DNA of 64,000 nucleotides from Microbacterium hydrocarbonoxydans (GTDB taxonomy: Bacteria; Actinomycetota; Actinomycetes; Actinomycetales; Microbacteriaceae). Location of the stretch: positions 774,704 to 838,703 of the forward strand of contig NZ_JAMBOY010000002.1 of the NCBI RefSeq assembly GCF_023715885.1, read 5' to 3'. How positions within the stretch are numbered: position 1 is the stretch's first letter; each line of letters begins with the position of its first letter. Made by a program: the position numbers and the translations under genes. The notes under the pieces were generated by a model, which was not told the DNA's origin, did no database searches, and saw only the letters and a list, made by a program, of their open reading frames with translations. Shown here one piece after another: positions 48,435 through 57,782 of the stretch.

Positions 48435-48926
48435 TCAGGAATCGGCCCACACGCGCGCCGTGAACGCCTCCATGCGGCGACGCGTGCCGTCGAGCCGGAA
48501 ATCCACCTGCCCGGCGGCGCGGATCTCGTTCGGCGCGAGCGGGTGCGCGAGGCGCACGTTGTCGTGACACGACAGATCGGCGCAGATGTAGGTGCCGACG
48601 GAGTCGCCTCGCGCGCCCGCCTCACCCGTGCGCCGCGCGGAGAACAGTGCCACCTGGTTGCCCGGCTGCATCGTGTGGCAGATATTGCACATGCCGGAGC
48701 GTGCGCGGCCCGGCTCCGAGACGCGCAGCACGATGCCGGCGATGGACCCTTCGTGCTGCACGAGCACGTAACCACGGCGCCCCGCGCCCGGGTCACGCCA
48801 GGCGAAGAAGTCGAGGTAGTCCCAGTCGGTCAGCAGGAAATCGTGCGGCATCTCCATGACGCGCAGTTCATCGGGATCGGCGTTGACGAAGGACGCACGG
48901 ACGTCTGCCTCGGTGAGCGCTCGCAT
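48435..48926 (-). CDS. FBP (FusB-type zinc finger) domain protein
   Basis: 163 residues. The four-cysteine treble clef is visible at C80/C83 (MCNICHTM) and C115/C120 (YICADLSCHDNVR), as in the elongation factor G-binding FusB family and its actinobacterial FBP relatives. A ribosome or EF-G role is inferred from family; resistance to fusidic acid is not implied. Confidence 0.82.
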   Translation of the reverse strand: MRALTEADVRASFVNADPDELRVMEMPHDFLLTDWDYLDFFAWRDPGAGRRGYVLVQHEGSIAGIVLRVSEPGRARSGMCNICHTMQPGNQVALFSARRTGEAGARGDSVGTYICADLSCHDNVRLAHPLAPNEIRAAGQVDFRLDGTRRRMEAFTARVWADS

Positions 48927-48935
48927 CCGCCCAGT

Positions 48936-49403
48936 CTAGGCAGGCCGCCGGGTGCCGGCTCCGCGCACGCCATCGAGCTCCGCCCGGCGGAGAAGGCGCA
49001 GCAGCGCCCTCGGCGGATGTGGCCGTCCGAGGAGCGACGGCCGCTCGATCGCCGCGACTCCGGCCACCGTCGCCCGCACGGATCGCCCCTCACGACGGGC
49101 GAGGTTCATGACGCACAGCGCCTCCACGTCGGTGCGCAGACGAGCCGTGCCGAACGGCCGCCGAGCCCTCCTCGCCTCGCGCAGCGCCCGCTCACCCAGC
49201 GGCTCCGCGGCATCCAGTTCGGCCGCCACGATCAGCGCCAGCAGCAGCCGCAGGCGTGGGGCGAGGTCGGCGCCGCGGCGATCCCCCCGGACGAGCTCCT
49301 CGTCGATGCTGAGGTCGAGCAGCGCGCGCCGCTGCAGGCGCGTCTCGCCCGAGGGCCAGTCGGCCGGACGTTGGTCGAGCTGCGGATGCGTGATCGCGGT
49401 CAT
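48936..49403 (-). CDS. Hypothetical arginine-rich protein
   Basis: 155 residues, helical and rich in Arg and Leu, with no recognised motif. The start ATG at 49403 is tentative. It lies 9 bases before the FBP gene on the same strand, so it may be part of that transcript. The alternative that only a neighbouring frame is coding cannot be excluded. Confidence 0.45.
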   Translation of the reverse strand: MTAITHPQLDQRPADWPSGETRLQRRALLDLSIDEELVRGDRRGADLAPRLRLLLALIVAAELDAAEPLGERALREARRARRPFGTARLRTDVEALCVMNLARREGRSVRATVAGVAAIERPSLLGRPHPPRALLRLLRRAELDGVRGAGTRRPA

Positions 49404-49484
49404 ACCGATGAGACGCAGTCCACGGCGATTCATTACGCCGGTGCGCGGAGAATGCGGAGAGAGGATGCCCCGGCATCCGCCTGG

Positions 49485-50192
49485 TCAGCGCGCCGCGCGC
49501 TGCATCGCCTGATCCGCCTCCGAGACGATGTCGCGCATGGCGGCGGCCGCTGCCTTCGCATCGCCGCTCGCGACCGCGAAGGCGACGTCGCGGTGCCACT
49601 GCACGGCGTTCTGATCGGCGACGTGCGGCATGAGGTCATGCTCGGTGCGGCCTCGGAGCACCGCCTCGACGGTACCGCCGAGTGCCGCGAGCATCGCATT
49701 GCCCGACGCCTCGAGCAGCAGGCGGTGGAACCGCACGTCCGCCGCGAGGTAGCGCTCGCGATCGGCCTCATGGTCCTCTTGCGCCATCTCCACGACCAGC
49801 GAGACGAGGTCGACCTTCTGCACCGCGGTCGCCCCGCCGGCGGCGAGCCGCGCGGCCAGGGGCTCAATGGCGGAGCGGAGCTGACTGAGCTCGCGCAGCT
49901 GTTCATCGCGGCCCGGTCCGTCGAGTCGCCAGGCGATGACCTCGGGAGCGTAGACGTTCCAGTCGGCGCGCGGCCGCACCTCGACGCCCGACTTGCGCCG
50001 CACCCAGACGAGTCCGAACGACTCGAGCACGCGCACCGCCTCTCGCGCGGCCGACCGCGACACCCCTCGTCGTTCCGCGATCTCGACCGTCAGCATCCGT
50101 GAACCGGGGGCGTGCACGCCGTCGACGATGGCTCGACCGAGCTCGTCGACGAGGGAATCGTGCAAGGGGCTGCCGTTGCGCGGAGCAGTCAT
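49485..50192 (-). CDS. FadR/GntR-family regulator of gluconate genes
   Basis: 235 residues. An N-terminal GntR winged helix (MLTVEIAERRGVSRSAAREAVRVLESFGLVWVRRKSGVEVRP) precedes an all-helical FCD domain with typical metal-site positions (DVRFHRLLLEASGN, QWHRDVAFAVASGD). It is divergent from gntP-gntK and most likely represses them in the absence of gluconate or its phosphate. ATG at 50192. Confidence 0.9.
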   Translation of the reverse strand: MTAPRNGSPLHDSLVDELGRAIVDGVHAPGSRMLTVEIAERRGVSRSAAREAVRVLESFGLVWVRRKSGVEVRPRADWNVYAPEVIAWRLDGPGRDEQLRELSQLRSAIEPLAARLAAGGATAVQKVDLVSLVVEMAQEDHEADRERYLAADVRFHRLLLEASGNAMLAALGGTVEAVLRGRTEHDLMPHVADQNAVQWHRDVAFAVASGDAKAAAAAMRDIVSEADQAMQRAAR

Positions 50193-50325
50193 GGATCGAG
50201 TATGCCCTGGCGTCACCGCGTCACGCAGCACATCAGATAGGCGGAAAGCAAATCATGATCACGATGACCAGGAATCATGCTTATTATGTACGACGTAAAG
50301 CCGTTCGCCCGGATCAAGGAAGCTC

Positions 50326-51732
50326 ATGGCACCCAACCCGTACCTCAGCACGCTCGCGGCCGCCGTCTCCGACGCCGCACCGACCGACCGCCCGGCAGGT
50401 CAGCTCATCGCCGCCGCCGTCCTCGGCATCGCCGTCATCGTCATCCTCATCACGTGGGTGAAGCTGCACCCGTTCCTCTCCCTCACCATCGGCGCTCTCG
50501 CGACCGGCGCGATCGCGGGCATGGACATCGGCGCATCGGTGACGAGCTTCTCCGCCGGCTTCGGCTCGACCATGGGGGGCGTCGGCATCCTCATCGCCCT
50601 CGGCGCGATCTACGGCAAGCTGCTCGCCGACTCAGGCGGCGCCGACCGCATCGTCGACACGCTCGTATCCCGCGCGAGCGCACGGTCGCTCCCCTGGGTC
50701 ATGGGCCTGATCGGCGCCGTGATCGGCCTGCCCATGTTCTTCGAGGTCGGGCTCGTGCTGCTCGTTCCCGTCATCATCCTCGTCGCCCGTCGCTCGGGGC
50801 AGTCGCTCATGCGCATCGCGATCCCGACCCTCGCAGGACTCTCCGCCATGCACGGCCTGGTGCCGCCGCACCCCGGCCCCCTCGCCGCCATCGACGCTCT
50901 CGGCGCGAACCTCGGCCTGACCCTCGCCTTCGGCGTGATCGTCGCGATCCCCGCCGTCATCATCTCCGGACCGCTGTTCGCCCGGTTCGCCGCGCGCTGG
51001 GTCGACGTCCCCGTCCCCGAGCTCTTCGTCTCGGCGGAGGACTCCGGTGACGAGCCGAAGCGCCGCCCGTCGTTCGGCGCCACGCTCATCAGCATCCTGC
51101 TGCCGGTGTTCCTCATGCTCGCCAAGGCGATCGCCGACATCACCGCCGCCGGGTCCGACGCGCCGTGGAAGGTCGCTCTCGACTTTCTCGGCACTCCCGT
51201 CATCGCGCTCCTGATCGCCGTCATCGCCGGCTTCTTCATCCTCGGCCACGGCGCGGGATTCACCCGCGACAAGGTGAACGACATCGTCGGCTCGTCGCTC
51301 GGACCGATCGCCGGCATCCTGCTCATCGTGGGCGCGGGCGGCGGCTTCAAGCAGGTGCTGGTCGACACCGGCATCGGCGAGGTCATCGCCCAGTTCGTCT
51401 CCGGCTCTTCTGTCTCGGTGCTGGTGCTCGCGTGGCTCGTCGCGGTCGTGATCCGCATCGCGACGGGTTCGGCGACGGTCGCGACCATCACCGCGGCCGG
51501 CATTCTCCAGCCGCTCACCGAGACGCTCGACTCCCCCATGGTCGCGCTGCTCGTGCTCGCCATCGGCTCCGGCTCGGTGTTCCTCTCGCACGTCAACGAC
51601 GCGGGCTTCTGGCTCATCAAGGAGTACTTCGGCCTCAGCATCCCGCAGACCCTGAAGTCCTGGACCGTGCTCGAGTGCCTCATCTCGGTGACCGGACTCG
51701 CGGGCACCCTGCTGCTGAGTATGGTGGTGTGA
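50326..51732 (+). CDS. gntP: Gluconate:H+ symporter (GntP family)
   Basis: 468 residues, about twelve membrane segments. AGFGSTMGGVGILIALGAIYGKLLADSGGADRIVDT and LVPPHPGPLAAI are characteristic of the GntP family, and the C-terminal part has the conserved HVNDAGFWL. Forms an operon with the gluconokinase gene, which begins 2 bases after its stop. Confidence 0.94.
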   Translation: MAPNPYLSTLAAAVSDAAPTDRPAGQLIAAAVLGIAVIVILITWVKLHPFLSLTIGALATGAIAGMDIGASVTSFSAGFGSTMGGVGILIALGAIYGKLLADSGGADRIVDTLVSRASARSLPWVMGLIGAVIGLPMFFEVGLVLLVPVIILVARRSGQSLMRIAIPTLAGLSAMHGLVPPHPGPLAAIDALGANLGLTLAFGVIVAIPAVIISGPLFARFAARWVDVPVPELFVSAEDSGDEPKRRPSFGATLISILLPVFLMLAKAIADITAAGSDAPWKVALDFLGTPVIALLIAVIAGFFILGHGAGFTRDKVNDIVGSSLGPIAGILLIVGAGGGFKQVLVDTGIGEVIAQFVSGSSVSVLVLAWLVAVVIRIATGSATVATITAAGILQPLTETLDSPMVALLVLAIGSGSVFLSHVNDAGFWLIKEYFGLSIPQTLKSWTVLECLISVTGLAGTLLLSMVV

Positions 51733-51734
51733 CC

Positions 51735-52253
51735 ATGATGGCTGCACAGGCTCCCGTTCTCGTGCTCATGGGCGTCGCCGGCACCGGCAAGTCCACGGTC
51801 GCCGCGATGCTCGCCGGACGGCTCGGCTGGACGTTCGAAGAGGGCGACGACCTGCACCCCGAGGCGAACGTGAAGAAGATGGCGTCGGGCGATCCGCTCA
51901 CCGACGACGACCGCTGGCCGTGGCTCGACCGCATCGCGGAGTGGATCGACGAGCGCATCGCAGCCGGAGAGCCGGGCATCATCACGTGCTCGGCGCTCAA
52001 GCGGAGCTATCGCGACGTCCTCCGCCGCGACGCGGTGACCTTCGTGCACTTCGTCGGCGACCGCGAGCTGATCCTGGAGCGGATGCTGCGCCGTCAGGGC
52101 CACTTCATGCCCACGACGTTGCTCGACTCGCAGTTCGCGACCCTCGAACCGCTGGGCGCCGACGAGAAGGCCATCGAGGTCGCGATCGATCAGACCCCGC
52201 AGCAGCAGACCGCGGAGATCGCGACACGGCTGCGGTTGCTCGCCGACTACTGA
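51735..52253 (+). CDS. gntK: Gluconokinase
   Basis: 172 residues, thermoresistant-type gluconate kinase. Walker A is GVAGTGKST; FEEGDDLHPEANVKKMASGDPLTDDDRWPWL is the sugar-binding signature, followed by CSALKRSYRD. Makes 6-phosphogluconate for the pentose phosphate pathway. ATG at 51735 or the adjacent 51738. Confidence 0.95.
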   Translation: MMAAQAPVLVLMGVAGTGKSTVAAMLAGRLGWTFEEGDDLHPEANVKKMASGDPLTDDDRWPWLDRIAEWIDERIAAGEPGIITCSALKRSYRDVLRRDAVTFVHFVGDRELILERMLRRQGHFMPTTLLDSQFATLEPLGADEKAIEVAIDQTPQQQTAEIATRLRLLADY

Positions 52254-52268
52254 CCGAGCGGGACTCGT

Positions 52269-53444
52269 TCAGCGATAGAGCAGGTCGGATGCCACGGCAT
52301 CCGACCACTCGGGCACCGCCAGCGCGTCCGGCGCGTCCCACTCCCCCGCGACGATCTGCGCGAACGCATTCTCTACGCCGAACAGCTTCTCGAGCGGCGT
52401 CCAGTCGGACTCCCCCGGCATCGGCACGAGCGAGCGTTCTTCCAGCGCTCCCGGATGCAGCTCGGCGAGCAGCGACAGCAGTCGCACACCGGTGCGCACG
52501 GGCCGGAAGACGTCGGGGTCCGTCACGTGCAGGATCACGCCCTCGCACGCCTCTCCTGCATGATCTCGCACGCGCGGCGTGAAGCCGTACGGCACTGCCG
52601 CGAGGCCGGGCAGATCAGCCGCTGCGATCGCCTTCGCGTACTCCTCGCCGTCGATGAACGGTGCCGCGATCACGCGGAACGGCACGGCGGTGCTGCGCCC
52701 CTCCGAGACGTTGACCCCCTCGGCGAGGCAGGTGCCCGGGTAGAGCAGAGCCGTGGCCGCAGACGGCAGGTTCGGCGATGGCGGCATCCAGGTGAGTTCC
52801 TGCCGGCCGAGCGCCGAGCGAGCACGGTTCCACCCGGTGGCCTCGACGATGTGCAGCTCCACGTCGATCCCGCGGGTGCGCACCCAGTGGCGGGCGAGCT
52901 CGCCGATGGTGAGTCCGTGGCGGATCGGCATCGTCCAGCGGCCGACGAGCGATCGGGCGTTCTCGTCGAGCATGGGCCCTTCCGCCTGGTCGAGCCGCCC
53001 GCCGATCGGGTTGGGCCGGTCGAGCACGACCACGGCCACGCCGGCGGCGGCACACGCCTCGAGCACATGGCTGAGCGTCCAGATGTAGGTGTAGAACCGC
53101 GCACCGACATCGGGGAGATCCACGAGCATCACGTCGATGCGCCCGAGGTCGTCGGCCGACGGACGCACCTGGTCGCCGTAGAGGCTGCGCACCGGCACGC
53201 CGGTGACGGGGTCGATGTCGTCGCTGACCAGCTCCCCCTCCCTCGCCCGACCGCTGAGTCCGTGCTCGGGTCCGAAGAGCAGGTCGAGCCTCCACCCGAC
53301 CTCGGGCAGGGACTCGCGGCCCCGCCGGAGCTCGCTCGTCAGCGCGAGGTCGTTCGTCAGCATCCCGAGCCGCTGTCCGGTCAGGCGGGTGGTGAGTCCT
53401 GCGGGGAGGTCGCGGGCGATGAGTCGGTCGATGCCGAGGAGCAT
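52269..53444 (-). CDS. namZ: DUF1343 protein, exo-beta-N-acetylmuramidase NamZ-like
   Basis: 391 residues. LLFGPEHGLSGRAREGE, LVDLPDVGARFYTYIWTL and VLDRPNPIGG are conserved DUF1343 (GH171) blocks; the characterised member, Bacillus NamZ/YbbC, releases MurNAc from the end of peptidoglycan fragments. No signal peptide is seen, which suggests that muropeptides are cleaved inside the cell. ATG at 53444, only 2 bases after the murR-like gene on the same strand, so the two are one operon. Confidence 0.85.
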   Translation of the reverse strand: MLLGIDRLIARDLPAGLTTRLTGQRLGMLTNDLALTSELRRGRESLPEVGWRLDLLFGPEHGLSGRAREGELVSDDIDPVTGVPVRSLYGDQVRPSADDLGRIDVMLVDLPDVGARFYTYIWTLSHVLEACAAAGVAVVVLDRPNPIGGRLDQAEGPMLDENARSLVGRWTMPIRHGLTIGELARHWVRTRGIDVELHIVEATGWNRARSALGRQELTWMPPSPNLPSAATALLYPGTCLAEGVNVSEGRSTAVPFRVIAAPFIDGEEYAKAIAAADLPGLAAVPYGFTPRVRDHAGEACEGVILHVTDPDVFRPVRTGVRLLSLLAELHPGALEERSLVPMPGESDWTPLEKLFGVENAFAQIVAGEWDAPDALAVPEWSDAVASDLLYR

Positions 53445-53446
53445 GA

Positions 53447-54313
53447 TCAGTCGATTCTGTGGTCGGTGACGGCGTGGAACGTGCGCTGCAGGTTGTCGGA
53501 GATCGTGTCGTACTCGACCTGCGCGATGCGAGTGAACAGGAAGTCGAGCACCGCCAGTTGCGCGATGCGGCTCGCCATCGCGCCCGAACGGAAGGTCGAC
53601 TCCGACACGGCGGTCACCAGCACGAGATCGCACACCTGCGCGAGCGGCGAGCGCGGGTTGTTCGTGATGGCGATGGTGGCGGCACCCGCTTTCGCGGCTG
53701 TCTGCGCGGACTGCACGATTTCGAGCGTTCGGCCGGAGTGCGAGATCGCGATCGCGACATCGCGGCCGTCGAGGAGGGCCGCGCCGGTCAGGGCGAGGTG
53801 CAGATCGGTGCGGGCCTGCGCCCAGAACCCGGCGCGGTGCAGCTTCTGCTCGAGGTCGAGGGCGGCCAGGCCGCTGGAGGCCGTGCCGTAGATGTCGATG
53901 CGGCGCGCACCGCGGAGTGCGGCGACACAGCGTTCGAGCTCGTCGATGTCGAGCTGGCGGGCCGTGCGCTCGATGGCGGCTGCCTCGGAGAAGGCGATCT
54001 TCCGCACCGTGGTGACGGCGTCGTCGTCGCGGTCGACGTCTCCACCCGAGACCTGGAATCGCTCGCGCTCGGAGTCGCTGCGGCTGAGCTCCGCGGCGAG
54101 CGCCATGCGCATCTCCGGGTACCCGGCGAACCCGATGCTGTTCGTGAAGCGCGCGACGCTCGCTACCGACGCCTTGCAGGAGCCCGCCAGTTGCGTGATC
54201 GACGCGTCGACGACGACCTGCGGTTGGGCCAGCACGTACTCGGCGACCCGACGCTCGGTGGGGGTGAGCGTCGACAGACGCTGGTGGATCGCGGTCACGA
54301 CGCTGTTGGACAC
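53447..54313 (-). CDS. MurR/RpiR-family regulator
   Basis: 288 residues. N-terminal HTH (LTPTERRVAEYVLAQP, SCKASVASVARFTNSIGFAGYPEMRMAL) and a C-terminal SIS sugar-phosphate-binding domain (GARRIDIYGTASSGLAA, AISHSGRTLEIVQSAQTA). Coupled to namZ and divergent from an ABC sugar importer, so MurNAc-6-phosphate or a similar effector is likely. GTG at 54313 is the best start; the ribosome site is weak. Confidence 0.88.
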   Translation of the reverse strand: MSNSVVTAIHQRLSTLTPTERRVAEYVLAQPQVVVDASITQLAGSCKASVASVARFTNSIGFAGYPEMRMALAAELSRSDSERERFQVSGGDVDRDDDAVTTVRKIAFSEAAAIERTARQLDIDELERCVAALRGARRIDIYGTASSGLAALDLEQKLHRAGFWAQARTDLHLALTGAALLDGRDVAIAISHSGRTLEIVQSAQTAAKAGAATIAITNNPRSPLAQVCDLVLVTAVSESTFRSGAMASRIAQLAVLDFLFTRIAQVEYDTISDNLQRTFHAVTDHRID

Positions 54314-54354
54314 ATGAACATGATGACAGAGCGCCGGCGACTTTTGGTAAAGAT

Positions 54355-54381
54355 TTTCAGGAAGGTCTTGCATTTCTGAAA
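54355..54381. promoter_or_regulatory. Candidate MurR/RpiR operator
   Basis: TTTCAG and CTGAAA form an inverted repeat with a 15-base spacer in an AT-rich part of the gap between the regulator gene and the importer operon. Confidence 0.4.
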
Positions 54382-54544
54382 GTAATTCCCCAGAGTGTCT
54401 AGTGCGCGCCACACTCCCCCGAGGCCGCAGCACGACAGAGCAGTCGCACGGCCCCGCATCAGCACCCCGGTGCGTAGACAGACGCCTCTCCGTCGCACAG
54501 CAGAGCAAGCCGCCCCATCGGCTCTCACCACCGAGAGGAATCCC

Positions 54545-55834
54545 ATGCGACACCCATCGACACGTATCGCCCTCACCGCCGGCATCCTCGTCACGGGCCT
54601 CGCCGTGGCCGGCTGTGCTCCCGCGGCCTCCAGCGGCGAAGCCGGAGGCGGTGAGAATGTCACCCTCAAGGTCTGGTCGTGGCAGGCGTCATCCTCCCCC
54701 AAGTGGGAGGCCGTCTTCGACACCTACGAAGAGTCGCACCCCGGTGTGACGATCGAGTTCGAGGGCTTCCAGCCGACCGAGTACAACCAGATCCTCGCCA
54801 CCGGCCTCGAGGGCAGCGACGGACCCGACATCGCGATGCTCCGCGCCTACGGCGGCATCCAGTCGGCGATCCAGTCCGAGCAGCTGGTGCCGATCGACGA
54901 CATCGTCGACGGTCTCGACCAGTTCGATCCGACGGTGCTCCGCGCCGCGCAGGGCAAGGACGACGGCGTCACCTATGGCGTCCCGTTCGCATACCAGACG
55001 ATGCAGATGTTCTACAACAAGACCATGTTCGACGAGATGGGTCTCGAGGAGCCGAAGGACTGGGACGAGTTCATCGAGCTGCAGGAGACCCTGCTCGAGG
55101 AGGGCGTGACGCCCATGGCCCTCGGTGCTCGCGAGGACTGGGTGCTGCCGATGTTCCACGACATCGTCGGATCGGCCCAGTACGGCGGTTCTGACTTCGA
55201 GGAGAAGGTGCTCGCCGGCGACGTCGACTTCACCGACCCCGCCTACGTCGCGTCGCTGCAGACCGTCAAGGACATGCAGAAGTATCTCGACAAGAACGTC
55301 AACGCCATCGCGGTGGCGGATGCCGTGCTGCAGTTCACCTCCGGACAGGCGGCCCAGTGGCCGGGCGGGTCGTTCGATCTGCCGACCTTCCAGAGTTCCG
55401 CCCCCGACACCGAGTGGGGCGTCTACGAGGTGCCGCCGGCACCCGGCAGCGCGCTCGACCACGCGGTCACGCCCGGCTACGCCGACGGCAGCTTCGGCAT
55501 CAACGCCGCCAGCGAGAAGCAGGATGCCGCGGCCGAGCTGCTGAACTGGATGACGACGACCGAGTTCGGTCAGCTCGTCGCCGACGAGGTCGACCAGTTC
55601 TCCGCGCTCCCTGGCGTGAAGTACTCCGACCCGCTGATGCAGGAGATGAACGAGCAGTACACCGCGAACCCCGCTCCGTACCTGCTGCTCGTCGACTTCC
55701 GCTACGGCGACCCCACGGGCACCGCGGTGCTCGGCCCGGACATCCAGGCGATGTTCCTCGGCGACAAGACGCCCGAGCAGCTCGGCACCGACCTGCAGTC
55801 CGGCGTCTCCACCTGGTTCACACCCGGTTCCTGA
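54545..55834 (+). CDS. ABC sugar transporter substrate-binding lipoprotein
   Basis: 429 residues. Signal sequence with lipobox VAGC; the mature part starts VTLKVWSWQASSSPKWEAVFDTYEE, typical of family 1 carbohydrate-binding proteins. ATG at 54545 has GAGAGGA upstream. First gene of the importer operon; given its neighbours, the ligand may be a MurNAc-containing sugar or muropeptide. No ATPase gene is present, so a shared MsiK-type ATPase elsewhere would be needed. Confidence 0.9.
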   Translation: MRHPSTRIALTAGILVTGLAVAGCAPAASSGEAGGGENVTLKVWSWQASSSPKWEAVFDTYEESHPGVTIEFEGFQPTEYNQILATGLEGSDGPDIAMLRAYGGIQSAIQSEQLVPIDDIVDGLDQFDPTVLRAAQGKDDGVTYGVPFAYQTMQMFYNKTMFDEMGLEEPKDWDEFIELQETLLEEGVTPMALGAREDWVLPMFHDIVGSAQYGGSDFEEKVLAGDVDFTDPAYVASLQTVKDMQKYLDKNVNAIAVADAVLQFTSGQAAQWPGGSFDLPTFQSSAPDTEWGVYEVPPAPGSALDHAVTPGYADGSFGINAASEKQDAAAELLNWMTTTEFGQLVADEVDQFSALPGVKYSDPLMQEMNEQYTANPAPYLLLVDFRYGDPTGTAVLGPDIQAMFLGDKTPEQLGTDLQSGVSTWFTPGS

Positions 55835-55898
55835 TCCGCATCATCCGCACCGACCGGGCGTCGGCGACGGCGCCCCCTCTCGGAGCGAAAGACTCGAC

Positions 55899-56858
55899 AT
55901 GGCTCTGACCATCCCCCTCCGGCGCACGACGCCGAACCGCCGCAGCCGCACCGGCATCGCACTCACCACCCCCACCGCGCTGCTCTTCGTGCTGCCCGCG
56001 GCCGTGCTGTTCGCGGTGCTGATCCTGTACCCGATGCTCGCCGCGCTCAGCTACTCCCTGTTCGACTGGCAGGGCACCAGGCAGGGCGGCTTCGCCGGCT
56101 TCGGCAACTACATCACGCTGCTCACGACCGAGCCGTACGCGTCCGAGCTGTGGAACGCGTTCGGGCACAACCTGTTGCTGTTCGTCGGGGCGCTGGTCTT
56201 CCAGAACTCCCTCGGCCTCGGCATCGCCACCCTGCTGCACCGCCGCAAGCGCACCAAGCGCTTCTTCCAGACGATCTTCGCGCTGCCGTACCTCGTCAGC
56301 CCGATGGTGATCGGATACCTGTGGTCGCTCATGCTGTCGCCGCTGTTCGGGCCGGTGAACGCGATCCTGCGCGGCGTCGGTCTCGAGAGCCTCGCACTCC
56401 CTTGGCTCGGCGACCCGCAGCTGGCGATCTGGGTGATCGTGCTCGTCAGCGCGTGGCAGTGGATCGGCTTCCCCATCCTCCTGTACGGGGCCGCGCTCGG
56501 CGGCATCCCGGAGGAGATCGAAGAGGCCGCAGCCCTCGACGGCGCGACCGCCGGCAAGCGCTTCCGGTACATCACCCTGCCGATGCTCACCCCGACCATC
56601 GGCATCATCACCGTGCTGACGTTCATCGGCAGCATGGAGGCGATGGCGATCCCGTTCGCTCTCGCCGGCTCCAACGGCGCCCCCGCCGGGTCGACCGACG
56701 TGATGATGCTGCTCTTCTACCGCACCGCGTTCGAGTCCGGTAACCCGAACTCGATCGGCGTCTCGTCCGCTCTCGCGACCGTGCTCTTCCTCTTCATCAT
56801 GGTGATCTCCGTCGTCATCACCTCGACCATGCGTCGAGCCGAACGAAAGCTGTTCTGA
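55899..56858 (+). CDS. ABC sugar transporter permease (UgpA/MalF type)
   Basis: 319 residues, six membrane segments. The EAA loop is PEEIEEAAALDGATAGKRFRYITLPML. Stop and next start share one base, so it is coupled to the second permease. Confidence 0.92.
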   Translation: MALTIPLRRTTPNRRSRTGIALTTPTALLFVLPAAVLFAVLILYPMLAALSYSLFDWQGTRQGGFAGFGNYITLLTTEPYASELWNAFGHNLLLFVGALVFQNSLGLGIATLLHRRKRTKRFFQTIFALPYLVSPMVIGYLWSLMLSPLFGPVNAILRGVGLESLALPWLGDPQLAIWVIVLVSAWQWIGFPILLYGAALGGIPEEIEEAAALDGATAGKRFRYITLPMLTPTIGIITVLTFIGSMEAMAIPFALAGSNGAPAGSTDVMMLLFYRTAFESGNPNSIGVSSALATVLFLFIMVISVVITSTMRRAERKLF

Positions 56859-57775
56859 TGAGCCTCCTCACCGATTCGCGCACCGAGCCGAGCACCGAGG
56901 CGATCGTCTCCCGGCGCCCGGACGCCCGTCGTCGGCGCAGCAGCCGCACCTCCGACACCCCGCTGCTCGGACGCATCTTCGCGAACGTGTTCCTCTGGGG
57001 CTACGCGCTCGTGGCGATCGGGCCGCTGCTGCTCATGGTCAACAACTCGCTGCGCACGCAGCAGCAGATCGCGACCGAGCCGCTGGGCCTCCCCCTGCAG
57101 CCGACGTTCACGAGCTTCCAGAACGCGTGGATCACGGCATCCTTCGACACGTATTTCATCAACTCGATCACCGTGACCGTCGGATCGGTGATCGTCACGA
57201 CCGTGGTGTCGGTGCTCGCCGCGTACGCGTTCGCCCGCGCTCGCGCGAAGTTCTTCCGCGGCATCGAGGCGGTGTTCCTGTCGGGACTCATGCTGCCGGT
57301 GCACCTGGCGATCCTGCCGCTGTTCTACCTGCTCGACTCGCTGCGCATGACGAGCAACGTGTTCAGCCTGATCCTCGTGTACGGCGCCCTCGGCATCCCG
57401 TTCACGACGTTCGTGCTGACGGTGTTCTTCCGGGCGCTGCCGATCGAGCTCGAGGAGGCCGCGCGCATCGACGGCGCCGGTCCCTTCCGCACGTTCCTGC
57501 AGATCCTCCTGCCGCTCGTGCGTCCTGCGCTCGCGACGGTGATCGTGTTCCGGTTCGTGCCGGTGTGGAACGACTTCTTCTACCCGCTGATCCTGCTGCG
57601 CGACCGCGGGTCGTACACGCTGCCGGTGGGCCTGACCCGCTTCTTCGGCGAGTACTCGACCGACTGGCCGCAGCTCTTCGCGGGCCTGACGATCGCGACG
57701 ATCCCGCTCGTGGTGCTGTTCCTGCTGGCGACGAAGCAGATCATCAACGGCCTCACCTCCGGCATGAGCAAGTGA
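56858..57775 (+). CDS. ABC sugar transporter permease (UgpE/MalG type)
   Basis: 305 residues, six membrane segments, EAA loop LPIELEEAARIDGAGPFRTFLQILLPL. Pairs with the previous permease. The serine hydrolase gene starts 7 bases later. Confidence 0.92.
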   Translation: MSLLTDSRTEPSTEAIVSRRPDARRRRSSRTSDTPLLGRIFANVFLWGYALVAIGPLLLMVNNSLRTQQQIATEPLGLPLQPTFTSFQNAWITASFDTYFINSITVTVGSVIVTTVVSVLAAYAFARARAKFFRGIEAVFLSGLMLPVHLAILPLFYLLDSLRMTSNVFSLILVYGALGIPFTTFVLTVFFRALPIELEEAARIDGAGPFRTFLQILLPLVRPALATVIVFRFVPVWNDFFYPLILLRDRGSYTLPVGLTRFFGEYSTDWPQLFAGLTIATIPLVVLFLLATKQIINGLTSGMSK

Positions 57776-57782
57776 CGCAGCC